The position numbers and the translations under genes are program-made. This document shows, piece after piece, positions 36,870-46,344 of a stretch of DNA of 64,000 bases (within the stretch, counting starts at the first letter, position 1; each line of letters opens with the position of its first letter). Location: NCBI GenBank assembly GCA_030762175.1, contig CM060843.1, forward strand, positions 117,248,869-117,312,868. The letters are read 5' to 3'. Under the pieces are notes generated by a model. The model was not told the DNA's origin. It did not search any database and worked only from the letters and a program-made list of their open reading frames with translations. Source of the stretch: Metallyticus violacea (Eukaryota > Arthropoda > Insecta > Mantodea > Metallyticidae).

Positions 36870-36930
36870 GTTTTTTTTTTTTTTTTTTTTTTTTTTGAAT
36901 GGGGTTTAACGCCCGTTTTTACTACTGTAA
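36865..36930 (-). mobile_element. SINE-B 3'-tail micro-insertion (about 56 bp) with long poly-T
   Basis: A 27-base T-run (the A-tail of the inverted insert) is followed by GTTTAACGCCCGTTTTTACTACTG, the extreme 3' end of SINE-B, and then unrelated sequence. The flanking TGTAA at 36865-36869 and 36926-36930 is a short possible target duplication. Confidence 0.7.
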
Positions 36931-36988
36931 ATACACACTCTCTAGTAGCTTCTATTTGAAGAGCTAGATGGGTCAAATCATTGTTTAT

Positions 36989-37780
36989 AGGGCTTCAGTT
37001 ATAAAGCTTGTTCGCTCAAGGTGTTTTATACTTTGGCTACTAGGCGCTAGGCACTTTTGGTACTAATTGTGCTTCCCCTTTCATCACCTTCTTGCGCGTT
37101 CTAAACTTGTTCTCTGTCGGTCTCTCGTTGAATGGTCAGACAGTTGACTCTACTGAAATGCATTTTTGTATTTTAAATATTAATCATTTCAGTAGGGAAT
37201 TTATTCAGAGATTTTCTGATCAACTTTATTCTTCCAAAGATAATGTGGAAACTTTTAATCTGCCAAATGAGTGACAAGAAACACAAGCGAAATACAGAGC
37301 AAAACTAGACGAAATTGGTGCAACCTTGAACGTTCGTCAAAATTAACGCATCAGGCGGAAGTTCCGTGAGAATCAGAACTCGTCGGTCCTGGTGGTGTAC
37401 TTGCCTCCTAAACCCAAGATCGCGGGTTCAAAGCCAACCAGGATTGGGCATAAAAATCCTAAGTATGGCTTCCTTCGGAAGGGAAGTAAAGCCGTGGGTC
37501 GCGTGTCGTACATTTACGGCACGAAAAAGAACCTCAAGCCTGAAAGAGAGGCCTCTGAGCAAAATTTGTTGACCGTTTCACGCCCTGCATTGAATGGGAC
37601 GCTGATTCCGAGAGATGTTGAAGAGCGTCCGTAAATAAACCAAATAAGAAAAAAATCAATCAGAATGTATTTGTACTATGCCTGTTTCAATATATTCTAT
37701 GAGGTATGCACATTTAGCTAGTGGAGTTGAAGTACAGGCGCCTATAAAACACAGCATGAGTGGACAAAGTTTATGGCTGC
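36989..37780 (+). mobile_element. TIR-1 family element interrupted by a SINE-A
   Basis: The ends 36989-37055 and about 37729-37780 are inverted repeats matching those of the 17.5-kb element (GTTATAAAGCTTGTTCGCTC and GTGTTTTAT motifs). Without the nested SINE the element would be about 0.5 kb. A short frame piece QETQAKYRAKLDEIGATLNV (about 37280-37340) resembles a segment I associate with insect DDE_3-type transposases, which would make this a transposase-gene remnant; that assignment is tentative. Confidence 0.65.
37371..37665 (+). mobile_element. SINE-A copy nested in TIR-1 element, with target-site duplication
   Basis: The element proper is 37379-37657. Its head has lost about 12 bases around box A, reading GGTGGTGTACTTGCC where full copies have the box A and D-arm sequence in between. 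8-bp direct repeats AATCAGAA lie at 37371-37378 and 37658-37665. Insertion is younger than the host TIR-1 element. Confidence 0.92.
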
Positions 37781-39432
37781 TTTTAGAATATAAGCATAAT
37801 ACAAAAATAAATACAATTAAACCTAGGGAAAAAGTAGTAATTAATTATAATTTTTACAGGGCTGATAGTTATAATTAAACTCATTGTAATTAAATTAATT
37901 ACAAGTAAAAAGGACAATTAAAAAAACAGAACGAAGTGCAGGGAATTCTATTCAAGTCATTTTTAAGATGTATTTCTCTTTGCTCAGCATTCGGGATATG
38001 AAAACTTGCCATGTTCATTGCTCATAACCTTCACACTTTATTTCCTGAACCTCTTTATTTTCTTGTTTTCCCCTCTTGGGCAGCAAAGATAAACGTTTTC
38101 CGCTGTAGGGTCAAGTCTTTTGTTATCGCATCTGGATTACTGCCAGTTTCACCATGGATCAGTATAATTCCACTGGTACAATAGGCTACTAAAATATTTT
38201 AACATTGCAATCAGTTGTGTGTTTATTAGTACGAATTCATACCTCTTAAAATAAATTCTCCTCGTTACTTTTCATTGCTCTTCTCTGAACATTTATTTCC
38301 ACAGTATTCCGAGGAAAAAGATAATTATTAGAAGAAATGCCGATTATTGAAATTTAGTTACTGCGTTTATTCTTTCCTGGATGAAGTTTTATATGATGTT
38401 AGCACACATGCATTTTATTTTACTTATGTCTCAAATTCTGAACAATTTACTTTACGAAATATACAATGTCAATATATCAAATCTAATTTAATATTACTAT
38501 CAAATAAGATTTATCAATAACCTTTTAGTTTTTATACTGCTTGCGGTTTTCTGCACTGTATACGTCCCACCTGACTACTGTACTGCATTTATTTCCAAAT
38601 TAGAAGTATGGATCCTACGGACTTAAATGAGGCATGAATATTAATATCATATTGGCTGATTTGTTCACGGTACAGGTGTCATCATTTACCTTGTGTTCTC
38701 TCTCGACACACCACGCAGCCAGCAGTCTACACTCGAGAACTAGTAAGTGCGCAATAACGCGTTGCGCAAATCAGTGCGCTGTAATCAGTCAGTGATAAAG
38801 TGCGGTATTTATTGTGTTGTTTAATTCCTCTTTGTGTGTGAACTGTAGCTTGTTGTAACTTTATAGAAATCAACTCATCCAGTGAATGCCGTAAAGAATT
38901 TCAAAATACATGTCCTGCAGTTCATAAAATATAAAAAACGGATTCAAAACTACAGAATGAATCTAACCTAAAGAAAAGCTTACTAATATCGGCGCTCTGT
39001 TACAACGGTCGAAGCGAAAATATTAAATCAACAAGAAGAAGTCAGCTTTGGAAAAAGCTCAAGTGTTACAAAGCTACTGAAACGTCTTTCAATGAAGTGT
39101 AAGCATTAAATACTTAGGGACACTCAGAGGGGAAAATATTTTGGCGTCTAGTTTTAGTCCCTACATAGTCAGTTTTAGAACCTCAATTAATCATTTTCAA
39201 TTTCAATATTTTGAAAAAGTATACATTTAGGCACGTTCAAAATTTTAAGTTGAAAATGATGCTAATTACTTAGCTCTGTCCTTTCATTAAATTAATCTTG
39301 ATTCATAAGAACGAGTGAATATCGTTTGCCTATCGCGCGCGGACTAAATGTGGATTTGCTACATCCGGGAGACGAAATATTCCAGTGTTTTTGTGCTGTA
39401 ATCGGAAAGGTATTTATTTAGCACCAAACATC
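37781..39432. other. No gene recognised
   Basis: The stretch 38690-38890 is less AT-rich and could be a 5' untranslated or promoter-like sequence, but no start codon context or exon can be supported. Confidence 0.35.
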
Positions 39433-39702
39433 ATAACGACACGGACTGCCAAGGTCATATGAATACAAAGTTTGCAGTTCGATTCTTGCCAGGATTATCT
39501 TCCTTAACTAGGATTTTTTCATGGTTTTCTAGTTCTCATTAATGGCAAATTCCGGTGATGTACCATAAGTTTAAATTTGGAACGCTTTTTTCCAAAAAAA
39601 TCTTTCCCAATTTAACATTTAAATCTCAGGTATAGTATATCATCAGTGTATCCATCACTTGTTTCAGTAGCGAAAATGGGGGTTAAACATGTTTAAAAAG
39701 AA
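39433..39702 (+). mobile_element. SINE-B copy, old and degraded
   Basis: Recognised by the order CAGTTCGATTCTTGCCAGGA (box B region), GGATTTTTTCATGGTTTTC, AATGGCAAATTCCGG and a 3' end GGGGGTTAAACATG. Highly diverged, so an early insertion. Confidence 0.8.
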
Positions 39703-41379
39703 CAAATCTTACCATAAGATCATCTCATTAACACCAATGGTCTGGGAATGTCTGGTTTGTGAATTATTATTGAAAGGCATTCAATGCTATTCGAGGTACG
39801 ATCCAACAACTTAAGTGATTTAAAGTAGTGAAACCTTTTTCACACATTCGAATGATGTTACAGATAGAATTCTGTCTGTTGATATACATTGTACTCTAGA
39901 TGGCGATGTGTTGCCATGGATACTTGTTCACATAGTTTATCATTTTTTTACATTGTGGTTAGTTAGTTTCTTACGTTTGACTTGTGCTTAAGCCCATTTA
40001 CATTTGAGCGTACATATCATAATCTGTCCGTTCCTACAATGGTTAGTGGCACACTGTTAAGTTCTCGTAAGAGAAATTATATTTCACATTAACTTTCAGC
40101 ATCAAGTTGTAAATCTTTATGGGAATACTAATTTAAGAACATTTATTTTTAGCCCCATTGTCATTCAATAACAAATTCTGCTATGGAGAAAACCCCTTCG
40201 GAGTTAAAATATTAAGAAAGATGTGCTACTTTCAAAAATAAATACAAGGAAAGTCCATTTAAAGTGTGGTTATGAACTATTTTTAGTCATGGAAATTATT
40301 TGCAATAAAAGAAAGACTTTTCATGAAATACGTGCAAATAAAGAAGCAATCTAAGGCTTCTTTTGAATAATAATAATAATAATACTGCTTAAAGTACCTA
40401 TAAAAACATTTCATTCAAGGCGTGACTTATATTTTTCATAGAGTGTTTGTTTCCCATGACTGTTAGCGGAGCAAGACCATCTCATTTACCACAGCTCGTG
40501 ACCTTTTAAACAGCATACAGGTGCATTATCGTTTTATCGATTCCTATTGGAAATTTCTGCTGCACGGTAAAATAAATAATCGAGAAACTTTGCCAAATGG
40601 CAAGTAATGGATCCCTCCAACTACTTTAAATGAGCGCGTCCCAATGTTGAGATAGGTAGTAACATAGAGTACTTATGCTCCTTAATTACTTCAATGGTTG
40701 GCCCAGTTGCAGTACACTTTCCAGAAATCGTTCATTTTAAACTATTATTACAGTTTAAAGAAATACTGTTAAAGATTGGATATTGTGTTCGAGTTTGTAA
40801 CTGAAACAAAGAGATGCATACAGCTATAGAGAAACTATGAATGGTGAGGTAGGCTCTACAAATACATTAATGATCAAAAATAATTAAAAATATAACTAGA
40901 AGCAAACGGGTTCTCCATTCAGTCTAATATGATACAAATTTTAATATCTCGTGCTAATAATGAGATGAAAAAATGGCTACAGAATTAGATCCGGAGCATT
41001 TTAGGACCATTAATCCCCATATCCCCCGTCCCATTTCTATTTTATTTAAACTCTTTTCATTATATCACTCAAGAATTCCTGAAATTTATAAATGAACAGT
41101 TTTAGATTCATATATTATTGCAGTACGTCGTAACAGCTTTGGAAGTGACTCATTAGGAAAATGGAGAACGTCGACCACGTAAAGAAAATACCTCCTTCTG
41201 GAATTAATGTGCATATATGAGAAGTTTGGGGTTATTTGCTGTCTTACATGCAGTGAACATTATTGTTTCCTGAACAAATCATAAGTAATTTGCATAATTT
41301 AGTGTTGCAATGTTGACGAACGATATTAAAAATATAGTACAAGATACAGGCATCTCACACCAGAGTGTTTCACATTTTG
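39703..41379. other. No gene recognised
   Basis: No feature supported. Confidence 0.4.
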
Positions 41380-42064
41380 ACACGTCAAGAATTACAACTG
41401 AAAAATTATTGCAAGATAAGTACCTTGAGGCTTGAATGCCACCACCTATTAAATAACAGTCGAGGGACAACATTTGTAAGCAACAGCCGACAGTTTTAGC
41501 GGAAAATCAGAAACATCTTAGGGATTTTAGCCACAGATCAGTCGTCTAGCTATGAACCTGAAACGGAGATGGAAAATAAGGAGTAAAAACAGAAGAGTTT
41601 TCCACCACTGAGAGATTCAGAATACAACCAAATCAGGCAAGATTATGCTGCCTGATTTGGGGATACACAAGAGAGAAGCCACAAGAACAGATCATTACTA
41701 TGCAAATTTAATTTCAAAATTACGGAAAGCATTCAGGAAGTAATGTCACTGAAAGTTAAGACAAGATGTGCTATTTCTTCAGGACGACGCTTCAAGCAAA
41801 ACTTGTGCTGCAGTGGCTGCAATTGCTAAAGCAGGAATTGCTCTCTTGGAGTATTCTGCTTACTCCCTAAATCAAGTTTTCGACACTTCAGGCTGTTACT
41901 AAAATTGAAAGAAAATCTTGTAGGAAAACCCATAGTTTATGAAAAATAATACCAGTGCTTTGCAGAGATAGACAACTCTTCCACCAGGAAGCTGTAAAAA
42001 TATTGAGCAAATTTGGGCGGAAATCATCTCTTCGAAGCATGTATATTAAAAAAAAAAAAAAAAA
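41380..42064 (+). pseudogene. mariner-like transposase relic (third family)
   Basis: Plus-strand frames give, in order: TDQSSSYEPETEMENKE (first catalytic motif region, normally GDE...YDPE, near 41545-41600), then HYYANLISKLRKAF, then LFLQDDASSKTCAAVAAIAKAGIALLEYSAYSLN (second motif, normally LHQDNAPAHK...LPHPPYSPDL, near 41770-41880), and then KLKENLVGKPIVYEK and IRKL-like C-terminal remains. Many stops and frameshifts interrupt it and the third catalytic motif is corrupted. An A-run at 42049-42064 follows. Domain order supports a once complete transposase. Confidence 0.75.
41631..41663. repeat. Short perfect inverted repeat
   Basis: CCAAATCAGGCA and TGCCTGATTTGG are perfect 12-bp complements separated by 9 bases, inside the mariner relic. 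Confidence 0.7.
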
Positions 42065-42368
42065 TTGAAGGTAAATATCTGATCTGCTCTGTTAAAAATA
42101 TTTAACGACTCATATTTGCTCTACTCTTTCAGGAAAAAGATGTTCACTCCAGATTTTGTTAACAACAGTTTTGGTATGCTAAAATTTTTCTTATAGAAGA
42201 AATGTACTGTATGTAACCTCAGATAACAGTATAAAACTACCTGCAATGTGCTTTTGCAGGCAGGTGCTTACAAACGACAAAGATGGTAACTTTTCATTGT
42301 TTGATATTGATACAAAATACAAAACAAGTTATCTAATGTGCAGAAGTACAATGCACTTATCACAAGCA

Positions 42369-42452
42369 ATATCTCGAGAGGGTCTGAGATTACCGATAAA
42401 TTCACGAACGTAGTGAATCTATCTGGAAAGCGCAGACCCTCGAGTGATATTT
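42369..42452. repeat. Imperfect long hairpin
   Basis: The left arm 42369-42405 and right arm 42413-42452 pair over about 35 positions with a two-base bulge and several mismatches. Conserved arm pieces are CTCGAG, GGTCTG, TTCAC on the left and GTGAA, CAGACC, CTCGAG on the right. The loop is 7 nt. Outer bases AATATC/GATATT also pair. Could be a miniature inverted-repeat element or a structured RNA. Confidence 0.55.
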
Positions 42453-42789
42453 ATTAGGAATATTTCACGAATAAAATAAGAATTTAAATATAATCCCTCT
42501 CAATCTGACCTACAAAATTGTAATAATTGTATATTTGTACTTAACTTTTCAAGCAATCTTTCAACAGAAGAATGCCGATTGTCAGTAGAGAAGAGTAAAA
42601 TTGGGTTTAGGATTATTTCATGAATAGAATAAGAATAAAAATAACATATATTTGAAATTCGCGCACAGAATATTAACATTTGTATAAAATGTTATACTTA
42701 TGAACATGTATTCTAATCAGAAACCGTGAGACAGAAGTGTACAGAAGATGACTGCTACAGTCGCTATCGTCGGAATTTATAACATCAAC

Positions 42790-42819
42790 TGAGAGAGAAA
42801 GAGAGAGAGAGAGAGAAAA
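42790..42819 (+). repeat. (GA)n microsatellite
   Basis: Short GAGA run. Confidence 0.9.
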
Positions 42820-42978
42820 CATAACATACAGTGTGCCTATTTTTCTTTGTATTCTGTGGTTTGGAATTCCTAATGATAAGATCAATTTGCGCATTTGTCA
42901 TCTATGATTTACCACAGTTTCCATAGAATGAAATATAGAACTTTAATAATATTCGTTATGGCTAACGTAAATCCCCAT

Positions 42979-43259
42979 GCAGTTTTTTTTTTTTTTTTGA
43001 CTGGTGTTTAACGCCCGTTTTTACTACTGAGGCACCACAGGCGGTGAACATTGATGATACATGAAATGAAATTATATATTGGGAAAGGACTTTTTTTTAA
43101 GAAAGAAAACGTTCCAGGCAAAGTTTAGGGTACCTCCCCGGCATTTGCCAGTTATGAAGACTGAGGAAAATCTGGAAAAAACCTCAATCATGGAGGACGG
43201 TCCTGGGGGGGATTCGAACCCCAGACCTTCCGCTCACGACCTCGGCCACCCGTGGCGGT
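42979..43259 (-). mobile_element. SINE-B copy, full length
   Basis: Inverted, with a 15-base T-run as its A-tail on the left, and box B GGATTCGAACCCC at 43210 and box A CTCGGCCACCCGTGG at 43240 on the right. The flanking CCCATGC (just before 42979 and after 43259) is a probable target duplication. Confidence 0.94.
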
Positions 43260-43375
43260 CCCATGCTGTTTTGAAAACTATACACCAACAAACAGTTTAG
43301 TATTTAAGTATGAACTGGAATAATTGGCGATATATTAATGTCCTTTTTTTATTTTACCTAGAGCATTAACGGAAG

Positions 43376-43458
43376 CATCATACTTTGATTGATGATTGAT
43401 TTATTTAAGGACGCTCTTTAACAGCTCAGGTCATCAGCGTCCCAACATCATACTTTGA
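43376..43458 (-). mobile_element. SINE-A 3'-tail micro-insertion (57 bp) with 13-bp target-site duplication
   Basis: The insert 43389-43445 holds only the extreme 3' end of SINE-A in inverted orientation (TTATTTAAGGACGCTC to CAGCGTCCCAA). The perfect direct repeat CATCATACTTTGA lies at 43376-43388 and 43446-43458. The break point within the SINE is within about 10 bases of that of the 31.5-kb micro-insertion. Confidence 0.93.
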
Positions 43459-43973
43459 ATGTTCAATACCTATATCATTTAAATGCATTTCTGGAAAAGT
43501 TATGCTAAACTTAATGCACCATATGTGGTTCAGGCATAATGGTCATCACCTCGTTTTTCTCGTGCTGCTAGAGCGATTCTAGATCAGCGCTTACCAAACA
43601 AATAGTTAGATCATGCGGAACCGATATCCTGACTTATTCGTTTCCCTGGCGAGCGATCGTTAATGCCACATGTGAAAATCTGCATCGATGTATGGCTTCT
43701 TGACCAGTCTTTTAACGAGAGACCCAGCATATTTGTGCAATATTTACGATCCTAGGCCTTCTACAAAATGAAACCATTGCTTATGATTTGCCAGCCGACA
43801 AGAATGAAGGTACATATAGAAAGACAATATGTACTATAATATGATTTACATTTGCAAGTGACATTGTGGGAAAGTATCATGTGTGACTATGAAATAGAAG
43901 CCAAACAGTGTCACTAGTGAAACGCCAATAGCCGCAGTATGGTGTTGCTTCTTCCGTCAGGTTAATTAATATA

Positions 43974-44346
43974 CAGGAGAATCTCGGCTGAGGGTTTACA
44001 ACAGTCTTACAAAGATCGTACAGATCGCAATGTCACACAAGGGGTTTGTCATTCCGGCTGATGTGACATTTTACTTCAAAGAGTTGGCAGACACTGCACC
44101 AGGAGACTTGGGTTCCATAGAATTCAACGTGAGGATGTAGGTGGAAATTATAGCCATCGCTATTTGCAATGAGTACCAAGTAACATTAGACAGCGAGGGA
44201 TATCACAAATGTTTTCAAACCTTCGACGGCAAGCACCATGTCTACTTTTTCGTGTCGGAACTTCCAAAAGAATGGGACCGATACTCGATTATTGTAAAAG
44301 AATTCCGGTTAAAGAAGCCTGTGAAAGCCGCACCTAAAATAAGGTA
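43974..44346 (+). pseudogene. Unrecognised coding-like sequence with one in-frame stop
   Basis: From ATG 44032 a frame of 105 codons runs to TAG 44344-44346, interrupted only by a TAG at 44137-44139. It begins MSHKGFVIPADVTFYFKELAD and ends EFRLKKPVKAAPKIR; the frame is open upstream to about 43974. Amino-acid composition looks protein-like (mixed charged and aromatic residues, no repeats, unlike its AT-rich surroundings). I do not recognise the family. There is no poly-A tail or terminal repeat, and a possible splice-acceptor-like CTTCTTCCGTCAG lies just upstream (about 43950-43962). It may be a decayed exon, a retrocopy, or part of a mobile element. Confidence 0.4.
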
Positions 44347-45459
44347 GAATGACTTATAGGTCAGGAGAATAATGGAATATGCACCATATGCAAGGACAAG
44401 GATCTGCGTATTAGACTCACAACTTCATTCTGTGACCTATTTATGAATATTCTTCTTTTCCATTTATGAATAGGATTTACTCTGTCTCCATCTTGAACCT
44501 AGCCAGTTGACGGCCGCCTCTTCCTTTTTCTTTTGTTTCTAATTCAATAATATTTTGGAAGTGTTTCATCTGTTATTCTTTGTAAATGTGTAAACCAATT
44601 AACTTTCAAAGTATTAAGTCTATCAGTTAAGAGAAATAATATAAAGTTCATAAATCTGCTCCATAACATCATGAACAGCAATAATTGCATTCACAATTTC
44701 TTCATAATATCTGGAAAAGAAAACATTTTATGAGCCTTCTTTCTTTCATTATCAAAAATTTGGGGCAAAACATTCGGGAATTATAATTTAATATTAATTA
44801 TAATATTCGAGCTGGCCCTTTCGGGGATTTCGAATTAAGGAAACTGATAGGGGATATAAGACAGCAATATTTCAACTCATAGAGCACAGAATTCGTTGAG
44901 GAGAGAATCTAAAACTAGTCTCAAGCTTAAATACATTGCATCCTAATCATACATCGATCAGCGAATCAATAAAATGAAGTATTTTGGACACAGCAGCTGG
45001 TTCATAAATAATAAATACTCTAAATGTCATGGTGACTATGTCAAAAATAATGTGATAAGCATAAAATAGAATACACACACATAAATTTGTGTAAGCATAA
45101 ATATACTCTATAAATTTATTGTTGGTACCACCATCGTTAGACTGGTTACAATGTACACGATATGCAGCATGATTCGTTTATTAAAAGACCATGTAGTAAA
45201 TAGTGACCAAATTTGGAGATGACATAACAAATTATTTCAACACTACTGTTCTTCTTGCATTTTTCAGGCGTAATAGTAACTGATATCCTATGATCATAAA
45301 TAATACTACTTTTATATTTAGGTATACACTGAAGCCGGGTTTGAAATGGCGGGGGCGTAAGATTGGTCTCAATGCCCCACGTTGGTAGCGTCAGATGGAA
45401 CGGGGTTTATTATGGAGAGGATTTCGGTGAGGTGTGTATGGTGGATGCGGCTATGTTAT
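44347..45459. other. No gene recognised
   Basis: AT-rich, no feature supported. Confidence 0.4.
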
Positions 45460-45953
45460 TGGCTGCTGATCGTGGTCTCGTTGTTTCTCCGGCTGCTCGC
45501 TGCGACGTCAGCTCTAATTCTGTTTGGTTAGATCTCTGGAGTGTTTTGTGGATCAATTTAGATCCACGGGAACAAGAAAGGTATCGCCCAAAAGATACAC
45601 TAAGTTGACTTCTTCCAGATAGTTTATTCAAACCTAAAAGTACTGGTGGTTACTTCCTGACTGCTCTTTGCCATTACTTTGTTAAAGTGATGCTCTATCT
45701 CGTACACGTTTTCGTTAATCTTTTATTCCTATTGCCTTTACTAATGCCCATCGTACCAGCTGCCTTCCCTTCACTACTAACTGCTAGCTAACTATACTTC
45801 TCACGTCTCACAACTCACTGCTCAAAATCTCCCTCTGTTAACTCCTAATTTCTAACTGCACTTCCCCCAAAAATAAAAAATAATCAACTTCTGATTCTGT
45901 ACTCTTGTTTTTCTATATCATCGCCACGCCTCTTGCTAAATTAAATTTCCTCG
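45460..45953 (-). mobile_element. LTR-like interspersed repeat, copy 2
   Basis: Inverted counterpart of the 19-kb repeat: in minus-strand order, GGAAATTTAATTTAGCAAGAGG near 45950, GGCGTGGCGATG, CAGTCAGGAAGTA, AATAAA (complement at 45623-45628), GTGTATCTTTTGGGCG, TTGTTCCCGTGGATCTA and CCACGATCAGC. Opposite orientation and different U3-like parts show these are separate insertions, not the two LTRs of one element. Confidence 0.5.
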
Positions 45954-46028
45954 TTTATTATTCTATTCCCGAATTATATGTTTACTACTGAAAATATATA
46001 CTATAGTATATAGTATATAGTATATGTT

Positions 46029-46344
46029 GGTACTATAATGCTAGATAATTGTTTTCAAAGGCACCAAATTCATGAACATAAATGTGGTTGGTACTATAAT
46101 GCTAGATAACTGTTTTCAAAGGCACCAAATTCATGAACATAAATGTGGTTGGTACTATAATGCTAGATAACTGTTTTCAAAGGCACCAAATGCATGAACA
46201 TAAATATGGTTGTACTATAATGCTAGATAACTGTTTTCAAAGGCACCAAATGCATGAACATAAATGTGGTTGTACTATAATGCGAGATAACTGTTTTCAA
46301 AGGCACCAAATGCATGAACATAAATGTGGTTGTACTATAATGCT
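46029..46344 (+). repeat. Minisatellite: five 60/61-bp units plus a partial sixth
   Basis: Units start GGTACTATAATGCTAGATAA and end CATAAATGTGGTT. Units 1-3 are 61 bp (46029, 46090, 46151), units 4 and 5 are 60 bp with one G less (46212, 46272), and a partial unit starts at 46332. Units differ by only a few bases. The 20-residue periodic open frame across the later units is a by-product of their 60-bp length. Confidence 0.96.

Noticed and set aside
45363..45631. Overlapping 81- and 73-codon frames on opposite strands
   Set aside because: They lie in the LTR-like repeat copy 2 leader and are not preserved in copy 1.
18926..45953. One large LTR element bounded by the 19-kb and 45.5-kb repeats
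   Set aside because: The two copies are in opposite orientation and about 26 kb apart with no internal pol sequence.
46029..46344. CRISPR-like array
   Set aside because: Units are contiguous tandem repeats with no variable spacers and the genome is eukaryotic.
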